Made by a program: the position numbers and the translations under genes
The notes under the pieces: model-generated
Seen by the model: only the letters and a program-made list of their open reading frames with translations
Told to the model about the DNA's origin: nothing
The model's database searches: none
Shown here: positions 32,751-44,870 of the stretch, piece by piece
How the letters are laid out: every line of letters starts with the position of its first letter
Position numbering within the stretch: position 1 is the stretch's first letter
Assembly (NCBI GenBank): GCA_028583605.1
Contig: CM053329.1
Span: 12,386,501-12,450,500, forward strand
Direction: 5' to 3'
DNA length: 64,000 bases
Source of the DNA: Dastarcus helophoroides
Taxonomy: Eukaryota > Arthropoda > Insecta > Coleoptera > Bothrideridae

Positions 32751-33959
32751 GCTTCATTTTCACCAAAATGAAGGACTGATGGTTAATCCGGAACGTTTGT
32801 CCCAATGTTTTGTACGTAATGGAGCATCCCAATTTATGACTGCGAATTAACATAATTTATATTTGTTTGGGATCCTTTGTAGAGTCATGAAATTCGATGA
32901 AGTGCAGCAATTTGTAAAAAAAAATTAACTTCCGTTTCGATACGATTGTTTAAACTGGAACGAAGAAATCGCTTTTTATTTGGTAAGCTGTTTTATTAAC
33001 TACTTTGTAGTTTGTTTTAACAGTTACATTTTGAAGTGTATCAGTGCTTTTAAGAACTGTCCTCAGTTTGTTTTTAATTAAGCAATAAAAGAAAATATGT
33101 CTAAAGTAAATCTGTACTACAAGAAACTTCCCTAGCTATAATTTATCACTAGAATTCAGAAAGAATAAAGTATGAATTATGTGCAGTTACAGATTTAAAT
33201 GATATCCAACTTGGCAACAGAAAACCAACAACATTGCTTTAAAATGTGACTACTTGTGATGTTATCTAAAGTAAATTTAATTGTTTGGACATTTACCCTC
33301 TTTAATTTATCTATCACTAACTAGTAAGTTAACTAGGATTGGATACAAAAGAAACTTGAACAGATTCAGCGTTGTTCTTATCTTAAACAATGAAGTTCTA
33401 GCATTCGGAGGACGCGTGAAGCTTGGGTGTAAAATCAATGCGCGATTTTTCAATAACCATCTCGAGACGTGATTTTATAAAAAAAAGATAATCTGAAATC
33501 ATTTCATTTTTTTTTACATATTTCATACGAGACATTTACATGACAAGAGAGAGAGTTTCGTCGGCTCCAAACTCGATTCATTTCACATTCAACCCAGTCG
33601 CTGCTCTTCACGTGCCTCAGTCGTATTGACACACGTGCTAATAATCCTCAAAGATATTTCATTTATTGGAATTCCACCAGTAAACATGATGAATCATAAA
33701 GCGTTGACCACTGATATGACAATCCGGCATATTTTCCGGAAACAAAGAGAATCGTGTTTGGGCACGCCACTCGAATAACTTGAAGAGGGATGAAATTTTT
33801 GTGAAGTGAACCATAACATAAGACCATAGTCGTAAGCAGGATTTCGTTCAGGGAGGGAAAAGAATCATTCTGAAAAATTGATAAAAAAAAAGAAAACCGG
33901 AAAACATTCCGGTTGAGTATATGTATATTTCCATTTAAATACATGAACTGAAGAAACGT
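32751..33959. other. Intron sequence, nothing recognised
   Basis: Non-repetitive AT-rich intronic DNA without recognisable elements. Confidence 0.4.
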
Positions 33960-35698
33960 ATTTTTTAATTAACTTTGCGTATTTTCAGATTAAATTTGAA
34001 ATATGGAAATAGAATCTAACTATGCAAAAACAGTCAGAAAATTGAATCTTAAATAAAAACCGTACCTTTAAGAAAAAGTCAAAAAGTATCACAGTGTCGA
34101 AGATTTCGAAAAATAACGATTTTTGAAATATACCGTCGAAATGTCGAGAGAAAGGTCTCTTGAAGAAAATTGAACATTGTCAAGAGAAAGTTTAATTTTG
34201 AGAGGGACGAATTTCTAGCATAAAAGGAATTTTGGGAACAAATTGTTCGAAAAATCGTGCCTAACCTTTCGAAACATCTCAAAAAATGTTGAAAATTTAA
34301 AAAAATTATATTTTTAAGGATGAGGTTTTGTGAAAAAAGATGTAAATTTCAGAAACATTTGGAACCTTCAGAAAAATTGTTCACTGTAAGTGGAAATTTC
34401 GAGAAACATAAAACATCCCTATTTGAAGTACGAGTCAAAATGTCCAGAATAGGACAAATTTTGAGAAACATGAAATTTTCGGAAATTTAAATTCAATAAA
34501 ATTTAGAAAAAACTAAATATTAAAAAAATAAAAGTTCAATTTTGAGAGAAAAAAGTAGAAGAAGATCGTAATTTCGAAAGCGACGAATTTTGAAAAAAAC
34601 CTATTTTGGGAAAGGGTTTTTTAGAAAACCAAAATTGAATATTCACCCAACCTTTCGGAAGAACTCGAAAAATGCTGAAAGTTCTAAAAATGCCAAAATT
34701 TTTCCAAAAGTCAAATATTCTGAAAAAACGCAATTTTCAAATAGACTTTTCCCAAAATTTTTTACTTTTTCATTATAATTTTGACATATTGTTTAAATTT
34801 TAATAAAGAAATTGAATGTGCAAGAAATCTTTTTTTCGAAATTACCCAAAAATATTTTTCTCAACCTTTTTAATTTTCGATAATATGTCGATCTAATTTA
34901 GAGAAAACAGACGAATTTCGAGAAAATTGAAATCTAAAGGAAAAGCCAATTTCGAGGAAATGGTCCAAAAGTTCCAAAAACTAAAACATCGCATTTTGAA
35001 AGTCAAAATTTCGAAAATAAGGCGAAATATAAAGTTGAAATTTCTGGAGTCAAATTGAGAAGGGTCAAAATTAAAAAAAAAAAAGACAAATATTCAAAGA
35101 AATGGGTGTATTTTGATGGAAAAAAAGCTTTCCGAAAAAAGAGTCCAAAAAGTAGAATTTTGAGAATAAAGACGAAATTTCGAAAAAAACGAATTTAGAC
35201 CGATTTTAAGAGAAAAATTGGAAATTCTTAGCCAAGTTGAATATTGAATTTGGACATAAAAATATCTAGAAAAAGGCTTATTTTAAGAAACCTGTCAAAA
35301 TGTTTGAAAAATCAAATTCTAAAAGATCAAAATCTTCAGAAAACTCTGATGTTAATAAAAATAAAGAGATTTAAAAAACCAAACATCTGAAAAACAGTCG
35401 ACATTTTAAAAAAAACTACCAAATGAAGCACCAAAATCAAAATTTTCCAGAAAAAGTTCAAACTTAAAAAAAGTACAATTTTGAAAATAACGATTTTATG
35501 AAAAAATCGAATCTTGAAAAAAAAGTTAAAATTTTAAGAAAGATACGAATTTTCGGGAAAAATATTCAGATTTCCGGGAACATACAGAATGGGATTTTGG
35601 GATAAATTTCAAATTTCCGAAAGAGGAGGATTTTGAGAAAAATATCCAAGTTTGAATTTTTTGAGATTGTTTTTTCTGGAAAAATCTAAATTTTGAGA
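33960..35698. repeat. Low-complexity filler, A-rich strand
   Basis: Irregular repetition of GAAAAA, GTCAAAATTT and TTCGAGAAAA words. Open frames here (for example 34590-34778) are compositional. It is the likely reverse complement of the T-rich filler elsewhere. Confidence 0.7.
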
Positions 35699-37530
35699 AA
35701 AAAGTCGAAGTTTGGTGGAACGGACTGGTCCTTGGTTATCTTCAAAAATTAAAATACAGAACTTGTCACAATCATTCAATTCTGAAGGTGACAGCTTGGC
35801 TGTCGAAACGTGTTAGAGCAACGTTTGTTATGTTTTTTAATCTTTCTTGGTTTCATGGGACAAATTCTGTATTTCAATTTTTAAAAAAGTCGAAATTTAG
35901 TAAACAATCGAAATTCTTCAGGGATAGTCAAACTTTGTCTAAATTTTGGAAAAAGGACAACATTTTCAGAAAAATGTAATTTCTAGAATTTTCTCTTGAC
36001 CGCTTGAATCATAGGCGGACATGCGCCCTGATCTGTCCCACCCACGAAAGGCGTTAGATCAAGCTTTGTCAGTATCTCTCTGAAGATGACTGCTTGACTA
36101 TCGAAACGTGTTACACCCACCCTTGTCAGTATCTCTTGAATTTTTTGAGGTTCTTTTTTCTGGAAATTACGATTTTTTTCCCTTGAAAAACATAAAAAAG
36201 ATATAAATTCTGAGAAAAAAGTCGAAGTTTGGTGAAACGGACTGGTCTTTGGTTATCTCCAAAAATTGAAATACAGAACTTTTCACAATCATTCAATTCT
36301 GAAGGTGAAAGCTTGGCTGTCGAAACGCGTTAGCGCAACGTTTGTTATGTTTTTTAATCTTTTTTGGTTTCAGGGGGCGAGTTCTGTATTTCAATTTTTA
36401 AAAAAGTCGAAATTAAGTAAACTTTCGAAATTCTTCAGGGAGAGTCAAACTTTGTCTAAATTTTGGCAAAAGGACAAATTTTGAGAAAAATGTACTTTCT
36501 AGAATTTTCTCTTGGCCGCTTGAATCATAGGCGGACATGCGCCTTGATCTGCCCCACCCACGAAAGGCGTTAGAGCAAACTTTGTCAGTATTTCTCTGAA
36601 GATGACAGCTTGACTATCGAAGCGTGTTAGAGCCACCCTTGTCAGTATCTCTTGAAGATGATAGCTTGACAATCGAAACGCGTTGAAGCAACCTTTGTTG
36701 TGTTTTTTAATTTTTCTTGGTCTCGGAGGACAAGATTTGTATTTCAATTTATTTTTTCAAAATGTCGAAAATTTTCCTCTTTTTGATGATCTTTACTTTT
36801 GTCAAAATTTTTAACCATTTTTAAAATTTTCGATCGTTTTTAAGATTTCGTTTTTTTTTTGAAAACCATGACTTATTTTAGAAATTAAGCCTTTTCTCGA
36901 AATTTCCAAAAAAAAAATTTTTTTTAAGTTTAAATCCCTCTAAAGTTTCGTCTTGGTTTCATAATTTTAAACTTTTTTAAAAAAGTCACTTATTTAAACT
37001 TAATTTTTTTCAAAATTTTGAGCTTTTTGATTTTTTTTTAATTTTTTACTTTTCTAGGTTTTGTCTTGTGGAGTCAAAATTGTTTCCGAAAATTTTATTT
37101 TTAGCTTACAAAAGAACACTTAAAGTTTTCCAGTATGGAACTAAATATCATTTTTCAGCTTCCCCTCTCTAATTTTTCTTCAAGATGTCGTATTTTAACT
37201 ACAAATGTTGAAATGGTTTTATCTGTAAGTTTTTGCAATTTTTTATTTTTTCAATATCTCTCTGAAAATTATAGCTTGATTATCAAAACGCGTTAGAGCA
37301 ACATTTGTTATGTTTTTTAATCTTTCTTGGTTTCAGGGGACAAGTTCCCTATTTCGAAATTTGGTAAACACTTGGAATTCTTTAGGGAGAGCCAAACTTT
37401 GTCTAAATTTTGGACAAAGGACAAATTTTGAGAAAAATGTAGTTTTTAGAATTTTCTCTTGACCGCTTGAATCATAGGCGGACATGCGCCCTGATCTGCC
37501 CACCCTAAATCAGAAAATATCCAATATTGA
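35699..37530 (+). repeat. Tandem array with hammerhead-like cores, period about 520 bp, plus an inverted unit
   Basis: The block starting GTCGAAGTTTGGTGGAACGG at about 35700 recurs at about 36219. Each contains a family 1 copy (GACAGCTTGGCTGTCGAAAC, then TTTTTTAATCTTTCTTGG), then TAGAATTTTCTCTTGACCGC and CATAGGCGGACATGCGCCC; this last part returns a third time at 37440-37500. Extra hammerhead-like cores occur near 36085, 36600 and 36650. 36740-37340 is a minus-strand copy of the about 640-bp unit arrayed at 54353-56300. Many cores have lost a key base (CTGAAGG at 35785 and 36300), others keep CTGAAGA (36080, 36595). Confidence 0.75.
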
Positions 37531-38520
37531 GATAAAGGTCGAGAGACAAGTTGTATTTCAGTTATACACACACCATTCTAGAAAAAATTTTCTCGAAATT
37601 TCTGACTTTTTACAAAATTTATAAAACAGTTATAAACATTTTCAGACAAATATTTTTATCAAGAAATCAATTAAATTTTGAGGAAAAAGTTATATCTTAA
37701 TAAACAAGTGAAAATTTACAGAAAATCAAACTTTAAAGAAAAGCTTAGGTTTCGAAGAAAACGTATTTTGAGTAATGTTAGAATTTCGAAAAATAAAACG
37801 ATGAATTTTGGGATAAAAATTCGAAATTTTGACTGAAGTCGGATTCCGATGAAAGAAATCAAATTTTAGGAATAAATTTGAAATTTTGAAAGAAATCTAT
37901 GAAAAAAGACAATTTTTTGGAAATAAGTCGAAATTTCGGGAAATGTCAATGGCTTAAAAAAAGATAAATTTTGTCGAATGGGCATTTTTTAGAAAAAGTC
38001 TTCTCAGTTGAATATAAATTTTCGTTTAACTTCTTGAGGTAGAGGGGAAGGGCAAACGCTCTACCCTGGCCTATTCTAGCTACGCCTATGCATTAGGCAA
38101 TTCTTTCAGTGACGATATAAGGTGAGAATTTAAGAAAAATCAAATTTTTAATTAAGCTTGATTTTATGGAAAATTTAATTTGTGATAATAGTTTCTAACT
38201 GATATCACCAAACCAGTAAAACATTCAGTATTGTTACCTTCCTTAAGGTAGATCACCGATTAAGATAGACGTAGCTCTAATGGGGTAGGGATGGGGCGCT
38301 TATCCCACCTGGATCCTGAAGCCGCCGAAAATTTACATTTAATTTTCCATTTTCTCTTCAAAATTTATTTATTTTTAATTTCGTCTTTTCTAACTTTTTT
38401 TACTTATCTAATTTTTTTTAAATGTCATGTTTTATACAAAATTTTGACCTTTTAATTAATTTGCACTTGTTTTGCAAATTGCATCTTTTTTTAAAAAGTT
38501 TAATTATTTATAAAAATATT
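37531..38520. repeat. Low-complexity filler with a GC-richer patch
   Basis: A-rich filler to about 38000, then a patch with TCTAGCTACGCCTATGC (about 38080) and GGTAGGGATGGGGCGCTTATC (about 38285), then T-rich filler. The patch may be the ends of an unrecognised element; I could not pair TIRs or a TSD. Confidence 0.5.
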
Positions 38521-40112
38521 CAGGTTTTTTTTCAAAATTTCTTCTTTAAGAGTGTCTTTTTTTTAACATCATTCAAATACTTTTTCTGAAAATTCGGACC
38601 CCTTAAAATTTCCAATCTTAAAAAATTTTAAAATTTGTCTGTACTTCAAAATTCCGACATTTTTAAAAATTTGAAATCGTTTCAAAAATTCTCATTTTTA
38701 AACATAATCAATTTTTATTTTTCCTTTTAAGATACTTCAAGTTCTCTTAAAGCTTGTGGCATCTTTAACCTTCTGAAATTTGTTTCATTTTTGTTTTTTT
38801 CTTTTTGGGAAAAGTCAAAGTTTTGAAAATTTTGTCTTTTATTAAAATATCGATTTTTATAGAAATCTTAACAAATTGAAGTATAAAACTTGTCCCCTGA
38901 AGCCAAGAAAGATTAAAAAACACAAAAAAGGCTGCTTTACCGCTTTTCGACAGCCAAGCTGTCATCTTTAGAGATACACTAAGTTTAGTATCTTTAGTAT
39001 TACTTTTTGTAAAAGTGTCTTTTTTTTCAACATCATTCAGGTACTTTTCTTGAAAATCTGGACTTCTTAAAATTTTCAATTTTAAAAAATTTGGCCTTTT
39101 TTCAAAATTCGTCTCTACTTCAAAATTTCGACATTTTTAAAAATTTGAAATCGTTTCAAAAATTCTCATTTTTACACATTTTTTTTTAATTTCCTTTTTT
39201 AAAATGCTTCGAGTTCTCTTGAAACTTTTGTCACTTTTTACATTCCCAAATTTGTTTAGAAAATTTCATCTTCTTTCGTTTTTTTTTTTGAGAAAAATCA
39301 AAGTTTTAAAAACTTTGTCTTTTATTAAAATATCGATTTTTATAGAAATCTTAACACATTGAAGTATAAAACTTGTCCCCTGAAACCGAGAAAGATTAAA
39401 AAACACAACAAAGGTTCTTTACCGCATTTCGACAGCCAAGCTATCATCTTCAGAGATACACTAAGTTTTGTATCTTTAGTATTACTTTTTGTAAAAGTGT
39501 CTTTTTTTTCAACATCATTCAGGTAATTTTCTTGAAAATGTCGACTCTTTTAAATTTTCAATTTTAGAAAATTTGGACTTTTTTCAAAATTCGTCTCTAC
39601 TTCAAAATTTCGACATTTTAAAAAATTTGAAATCATTTCAAAAATTCTCATTTTTACACATTATCAAATCTTTTTTTTTAATTTCCTCTTTTAAAATACT
39701 TCGAGTTCTCTCGAAACTTTCGACACTTTTCACCTTCTCAAATTTGTTTTAAAAATTTCATCCTTTTTCGTTTTTTTTTTGAGAAAAGTCAAAGTTTTGA
39801 AAACTTTGTCTTTTATCAAAATATCGATTTTGATAGAAATCTTAACAAATTGAAATACAAAACTTGTCCCCTGAAACCAAGAAAAATTAAAGAACACAAC
39901 AAAGGTTGCTTTAACGCGTTTCGACAGCCAAGCTATCATCTTCAGAGAGACGCTAAGTTTACTATCTTTAGTATCACTTTGAAGATGACAGATTAGCTGT
40001 CGAAACGCGTTAGAGCAACCTTTGTTGTGTTTTTTATTCTTTCTTGGTTTCAGGGGACAAGTTTTGTATTTAAATTTTTGTAGCTAACCAAGACCCAGTC
40101 AGTTCCACCAAA
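38521..40112 (-). repeat. Tandem array, about 485-bp unit, three copies, each with a family 1 copy
   Basis: The landmark CTTGTCCCCTGAA occurs at about 38889, 39372 and 39864 (spacings about 483 and 492). The flanking filler repeats in register (GTATTACTTTTTGTAAAAG, then CAACATCATTCAGGTA, then AAATATCGATTTTTATAG). Each copy carries a minus-strand core, TTTCGACAGCCAAGCT. The third copy (39850-40112) is a complete fold-back with both arms and the TGGTGGAACTG-type terminus. Open frames across the array simply translate the repeat. Confidence 0.85.
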
Positions 40113-40862
40113 AAAAAACTTAACGTTTTTTAAATTTTCTTCTTTTTTTTTAATCAGTACAACTCTAAAATATTTGACTTTTTAAATAATTTAGATTTTT
40201 TGTAAGGCTCCACTTTATTTTAGAAATTTCCATTTTTTTAAATTTTTGATTCATTTTCAAAATTTTGACTTTTTTAAATTTTAACTTGTTATAAAAACTT
40301 TTATTGACAATTTCGACTTACCAGTCTACTCTTGAAAGTTTTCAAAGATGCAACTTTTAAATCCTAATTTCGATTAAATGAATAAATTCAATTAATTTAA
40401 TAAATTTTAAATTTTTCTCCGAATGTTCATTGTTTTAGTCCAAATTCTTAGTCTCATCTATAAGTTTGAATTATTTAAAATGTTTTAAATATCTCTGCCT
40501 TTGTCAAAAATTATTAACTTTAAATTTTAAATATTTTCAATCGCAATTGTGCCTTGTTTGTAAAATTTTAATATTTATCATTTATGATATTAATATTTGA
40601 GAGCTCATATAATTCATTTAATTGTACAATTAAGCAGAAGAATACGCTCCATAAAATTCGTAAACAGAGCAAAAGCAGACCTTCTATTTTCAACTATCGT
40701 CGTTTGCCATTCACCTGTCGTCCCTTTGGACAAGATGGCTGCCCCAAAAAAATAGATTTCAATGGGTTCGTAGATTTACCCATGTGATCCTCCACTTAAA
40801 TTACTAGTAAGAGATCTTACTCATAGCTTGGCCAATAATATTGGGCATCGTGTTTTTTTTTT
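40113..40862. other. T-rich filler then plain intron sequence
   Basis: Filler to about 40560. 40580-40850 is GC-richer but unrecognised. The A-tail of the minus-strand LINE appears as a T run near 40853-40862. Confidence 0.45.
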
Positions 40863-41382
40863 AAATTTAATCCACTCGCAAAGAGCAACCCCATTATGCC
40901 TTCAAAGCACTGCGAGTAGGATGCAAAAACAAGGATAGATGGCCATGAACCACCCTCCTAAACAAGGATAGGTTGCAATTTTTGGGGAAAATTCTTTTTG
41001 GTAACGAGTTCCATAGCTTGAAAGTTCTATAGAAAAAAAGAGTATCCGCAGACACAAGTCCTCTCTGTGTCAAGCTGGACCGCACAGGGACTTGCTGTCT
41101 CTGACTGTCTTGTATGCCTCAAAAATCTTGCTTTTGTGGGGATCAATCCTATTATTTCCTGCATCTTCCATGATAGTACTTGCAGAAAAGAGACAAGTCA
41201 CCAACCATCCGCCTGTGCTCTAGTGTTTCGAGAGAATCGGTCAAACTCTCGTCATCAATTAAGTAAATAGCTCTTTTTAAATTGAATCCAACACAGCTAA
41301 AGTAAGCTTTGGAGCTAAACTCCAAACATGAGAATAGTATTCTAGTGTTGGCCTAAATTAAGCTTTGTATAGTGTGACGTAG

Positions 41383-42106
41383 AGGATTTGATCCCGGAAT
41401 CCCGAAAATTAGAATCCCGGGATCCCGGCCACTATTCAGTACCGAAATTGTCGGGATTACATTTTTCTGATCCCGGGTTTTTCGGGATTGACATCACACT
41501 GTACATAGCTTATCTTTTTAATGTAAAACACAAAGTTTTATTTTAAGCAAGTACCATAAATTAACCCATCGAGGTTGCTATGCATGCTCAAAATAAAACT
41601 TTGTTTATATTTTGAACTCAAATGCTTGGTGATGAAAGTGTTGTTATTTCTCAGATGATATTTTAATAATTTAAATAAAAAGTTTTCTTTATATTTAATG
41701 GAAATGTAAATACTTCTTGCTTTTTGTTAGTTACTATGAGGAGTGATGAAAGTCATCACTTTATGTTGGAAAAGAATTTTGTTAATTTTCGAAGTTCATT
41801 TCCATAGTTAGCCATATAAAGATTTTTTCAATTCAAGTAAGTTTAAAGAGATGTTAAAAAAAAATTATAACATAAACAGTGAAAGATTTTAAAAGTCTGG
41901 TTGGTTTGATTAGTTAGAAGAGTGAGGAAAATGCATCGATTTTTGTCTAAATTTTGATTATGTTGATTGCTGTCTAAATTTTGATTTGTTAATTGAAAAG
42001 CTGATTTCTATAAAATTTTCTTTTCTTTTATTCGTAACTCTCAATCCCGAAATAATTCCGGGATTCCGGGATTGACGAAATATAATCCCGAAATCCCGGG
42101 ATCAGA
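41383..42106. mobile_element. Insertion with ATCCCGGGAT-type subterminal repeats, 724 bp
   Basis: The LINE reading breaks at 41382 and resumes at 42107. The direct repeat GTAG (41379-41382 and 42107-42110) is a possible target duplication. Both ends carry clusters of GATCCCGGGATTTCGGGATT-like words: 41390-41505 on the left and 42040-42105 on the right, in inverted relation. The middle is AT-rich and non-coding. It behaves like a MITE, but the superfamily is unclear because the TSD is short and the TIRs are repetitive. Confidence 0.65.
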
Positions 42107-42339
42107 GTAGCTGATGAGATATTAAGTACTTTCTAGCTTTAAAAAGAAAGGCTAAGTTCTAAGAGGCAGCCTTGGCAATGGCGCGCACATGATCATCCCA
42201 AGAGAAGTTAGTGTTCGAATTCACTCCTAAGATAGACAGTTTAGATCCCATCGGGAAGATTTTACCATTAGTATGTTTGTTGCATTATCTTTTGATGTTT
42301 TCTTAGAGTAAACCCCGGCCTGAGTTTTTGAGGCTTTAA

Positions 42340-42860
42340 AGTCGACTAGATTTGTCTTACCCCATTCCAGAAGGATTTCAAGATCCCGATTAATCATCTG
42401 TATCTTTCCTTAGTCGATCTGAAGCAGCGACGAATAATGGTTTGTCGGAGAAAAAAGATGACACCAGGCTGTCTGCGTAGCTGCATATAGTATTGGCAGT
42501 TGAAACAAAGAGATCGCTTATGAAAACAGAAACAGAGTAGAAAACAGGATAGACCTCTGAGGCACCCCCGCATTAATTAAAAGTGTCTCATTGAAGCATT
42601 GAACTCGACCAGATTTTTCTTATCCCATTCCAGAATGATTCCGAAATTCCGATTAATCATCTGTATACGCTGTTTCCTTAGTCGATCTGAAGCAGCAACA
42701 AATAATGGTTTATCGAAGAAAAAAGATAACACCAGGCTACTATCATCTGCATAACTGTATATCGAATTAGAAGTTGAAAGTAAGAGATCGTTTATGTGTA
42801 ACAGAAACAAAGTAGGAGGCAGGACAGACCCCTGGGGCACTTCTTCATTAATCGCAAGTA
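42340..42860 (-). repeat. Direct duplication inside the LINE RT, about 263-bp offset
   Basis: The block CGATTAATCATCTGTAT then CTTAGTCGATCTGAAGCAGC then the YADD region occurs at about 42387 and again at about 42650. The distal copy (42601-42860) keeps YADD; the other has lost codons at that site (CTGTCTGCGTAGCTGCATAT). Confidence 0.85.
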
Positions 42861-44870
42861 TCTCGGGTGACCTGAAGAGATCTGTCAGCAAGAAAACTGA
42901 ATATCAAATGACATAGTCCAGGGGGAAGACCATAAAATGTTAATTTGGCGAGAAGAGATCGGTGCCAGACTCTTGTCAAGGGCCTTTGAGGTGTCCAATG
43001 CCAAAATCAAAGCCTCAGCATGTTTTTTTATACCTGAGTTACAGATATGAGTAACATATACCAGTAGATCGCCAGTTGAGCGTTGTTGTCTGAAACCGTA
43101 TTGCCTGTCCAAGACGATTCTATTCTCCTCCAGTTATTTGTGAATCTTTATGTGGATAGCCTTTTCCATCACCTTATATATAATGGACAACAAAGATATG
43201 GGGCGATAGTTGTTAACCAGGCTCCTTTTGCCCTTTTTACGGACAGGCTGCATCCAAGCAGATTTCCAAATGTTGGGGAATACACCTTTGTTGTAAGAGA
43301 GCGTGAACAATTTGCTTAGGACAGAAGTCAACTCTGGAACGCACTTCTTGAGAACAATAGCAGGGATACCATCAAGGCCAGAAGCTTTCAATGAGTCAAA
43401 CTCGAGGAGAATCTTCCTGACTATGCGTTGTCTGAAAACAACTTAAGGCATCTAAGTGCCAACCTTAGGAAGAATAGGAGATTCTGCGTTTTAAAAATCA
43501 AGATTGGAAATTAAAGCAAACATTAAGGCTAGCATGACAGCATTTTCCTTGAAAGTAATCGCAATGGTGTTATTGGCATCGAGCAAAGATGGAAAATTTG
43601 AAAATGTAAAACTCTTTTTAATCGACTTTGTAAATCTTCAAAGGAACCTGGAATCGTTCGGATCGTTGATAAGCCTCTGGGCCTTTTACGATCGAAATCA
43701 TTTTTCGCCTCGTCAATAATCTGTTTACAAAAATTTCGTGCATCTACAAAGGTGGTTTGGGTCTCGATTGATGGATTAACGACGATATGAGTGATTTTTG
43801 CAGAAAACAGCCTAAGCACTTTTTTTGCCGAACCAAGATTTATTGGAGGCAGACTTCTTTTGGGATTGAGGAATTGAGCATTCCATTAAGATAGTTTCAG
43901 TGATGGATTCGGCGACTGAGGAAAGGTTGTCTGAGTTAAAGCAGACTTTCTGCCATGGGAAAGATGCAAAGAAGTCTCTTAATTCTTCCCAGTTAGCAAA
44001 GTTAAAATGCCAAACCCTGCGGGACTGTGTCTAAGAAGGAGGTGGTATATGAAGCGAACGAAAGGCTGCTACAAGCTTGCGATCCAAATGTCCAAATGGT
44101 GAAGTCACAGAGATTTTATACGAATTTGTAGAATTTGTAAGGAAAAGGTCGAGTAGATTAGGTTGATGGGTATCTACATCAGGAATTCTTGTGGGTTCCT
44201 CAACTAATTGCGATCCACAATCCATAAGTGAGGGCGAAAGCCTCTGCCACCCTCTTGCGTCATCGGATTGGGAAAAAGAAACCTTAACCAGGGGATGTTG
44301 TGTACGTTGAAGTCACCGAGAAAAACAACCTCAACGTTTGGACAATTCGTCTGTAGGTGATCGAAGGTTGCGGAGAGATAAGAAAAGAGGTGTCTGTATG
44401 AGGGATCGTTGGGAGACAAATAAAGTAAACAAATAAATATTACTTTGCTTTTAGAGCAGATTTTCAACCAAATGACATCAGGATCAGTAGATTCCAGTGC
44501 TTCTTGTAATTCTCATTGACAGGACACGCGCTTCGCTTAAAAGCACAAATTCCCCTCTTGTGTCGAAACTTTGTGTGCAAGTTCCAATTAGGGCAAAGCA
44601 AATGGATTGTATTGATGAATGGTGAGACTTAGGTTTCTGTCAGAGAGCACATGGGGTCTTTTATTTTGAAGGTGTTGATGAACCGAGTTTAAATTTGAGT
44701 TGAGCCCCAAATGTTACAGAATTGAATTTTAAATGAATTATTTGACAAAAACTTGGCCTGTGGCACATTAAAATTTTCTGTCGATTTTGGATTTGCTCGC
44801 ACACCCTCCACCTAGACATCCAAATGGGAGGGTAGTTTACGTCCGGAATTGTTTGCACGAAGACAATCCA

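Larger units (their letters stand above)
40868..44870 (-). pseudogene. Jockey-like LINE, near full ORF2, interrupted and decayed
   Basis: Minus strand. The endonuclease domain (about 44500-44040) has the catalytic GDFNVHNIPWL motif, then PTRIPDVDTHQPNLLDLFLT and an SPFGHLD(H/R)KLV end. RT follows: KASGLDGIPAIVLKK and NYRPISLLSIIYKVMEK (43390-43134), YGFRQQRSTGDLL (about 43100), PQGSVLPPTLFLLHINDLLL and SIYSYADDSSLVLSF (42840-42700, YADD catalytic motif). The C-terminus at 41370-40890 has TFKLWNSLPKRIFPKN and TRSALKA. Several frameshifts separate the segments, 41383-42106 is an insertion, and part of the RT is tandemly duplicated (42340-42860). The upstream ORF1 was not recognised. Inactive. 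Confidence 0.88.

Noticed and set aside
38765..39079. Open frames containing TAWLSK...FNLSWFQGTS-like peptides (also at 35788, 36266, 39730, 25221 and 55431)
   Set aside because: They all translate the same family 1 repeat in one frame; no conserved protein is implied.
41371..41514. A small element bounded by AGTGTGACGT and ACATCACACT inverted repeats
   Set aside because: The left repeat is part of the LINE sequence shared with other copies, and flanking bases do not form a target duplication; the larger insert 41383-42106 explains the break better.
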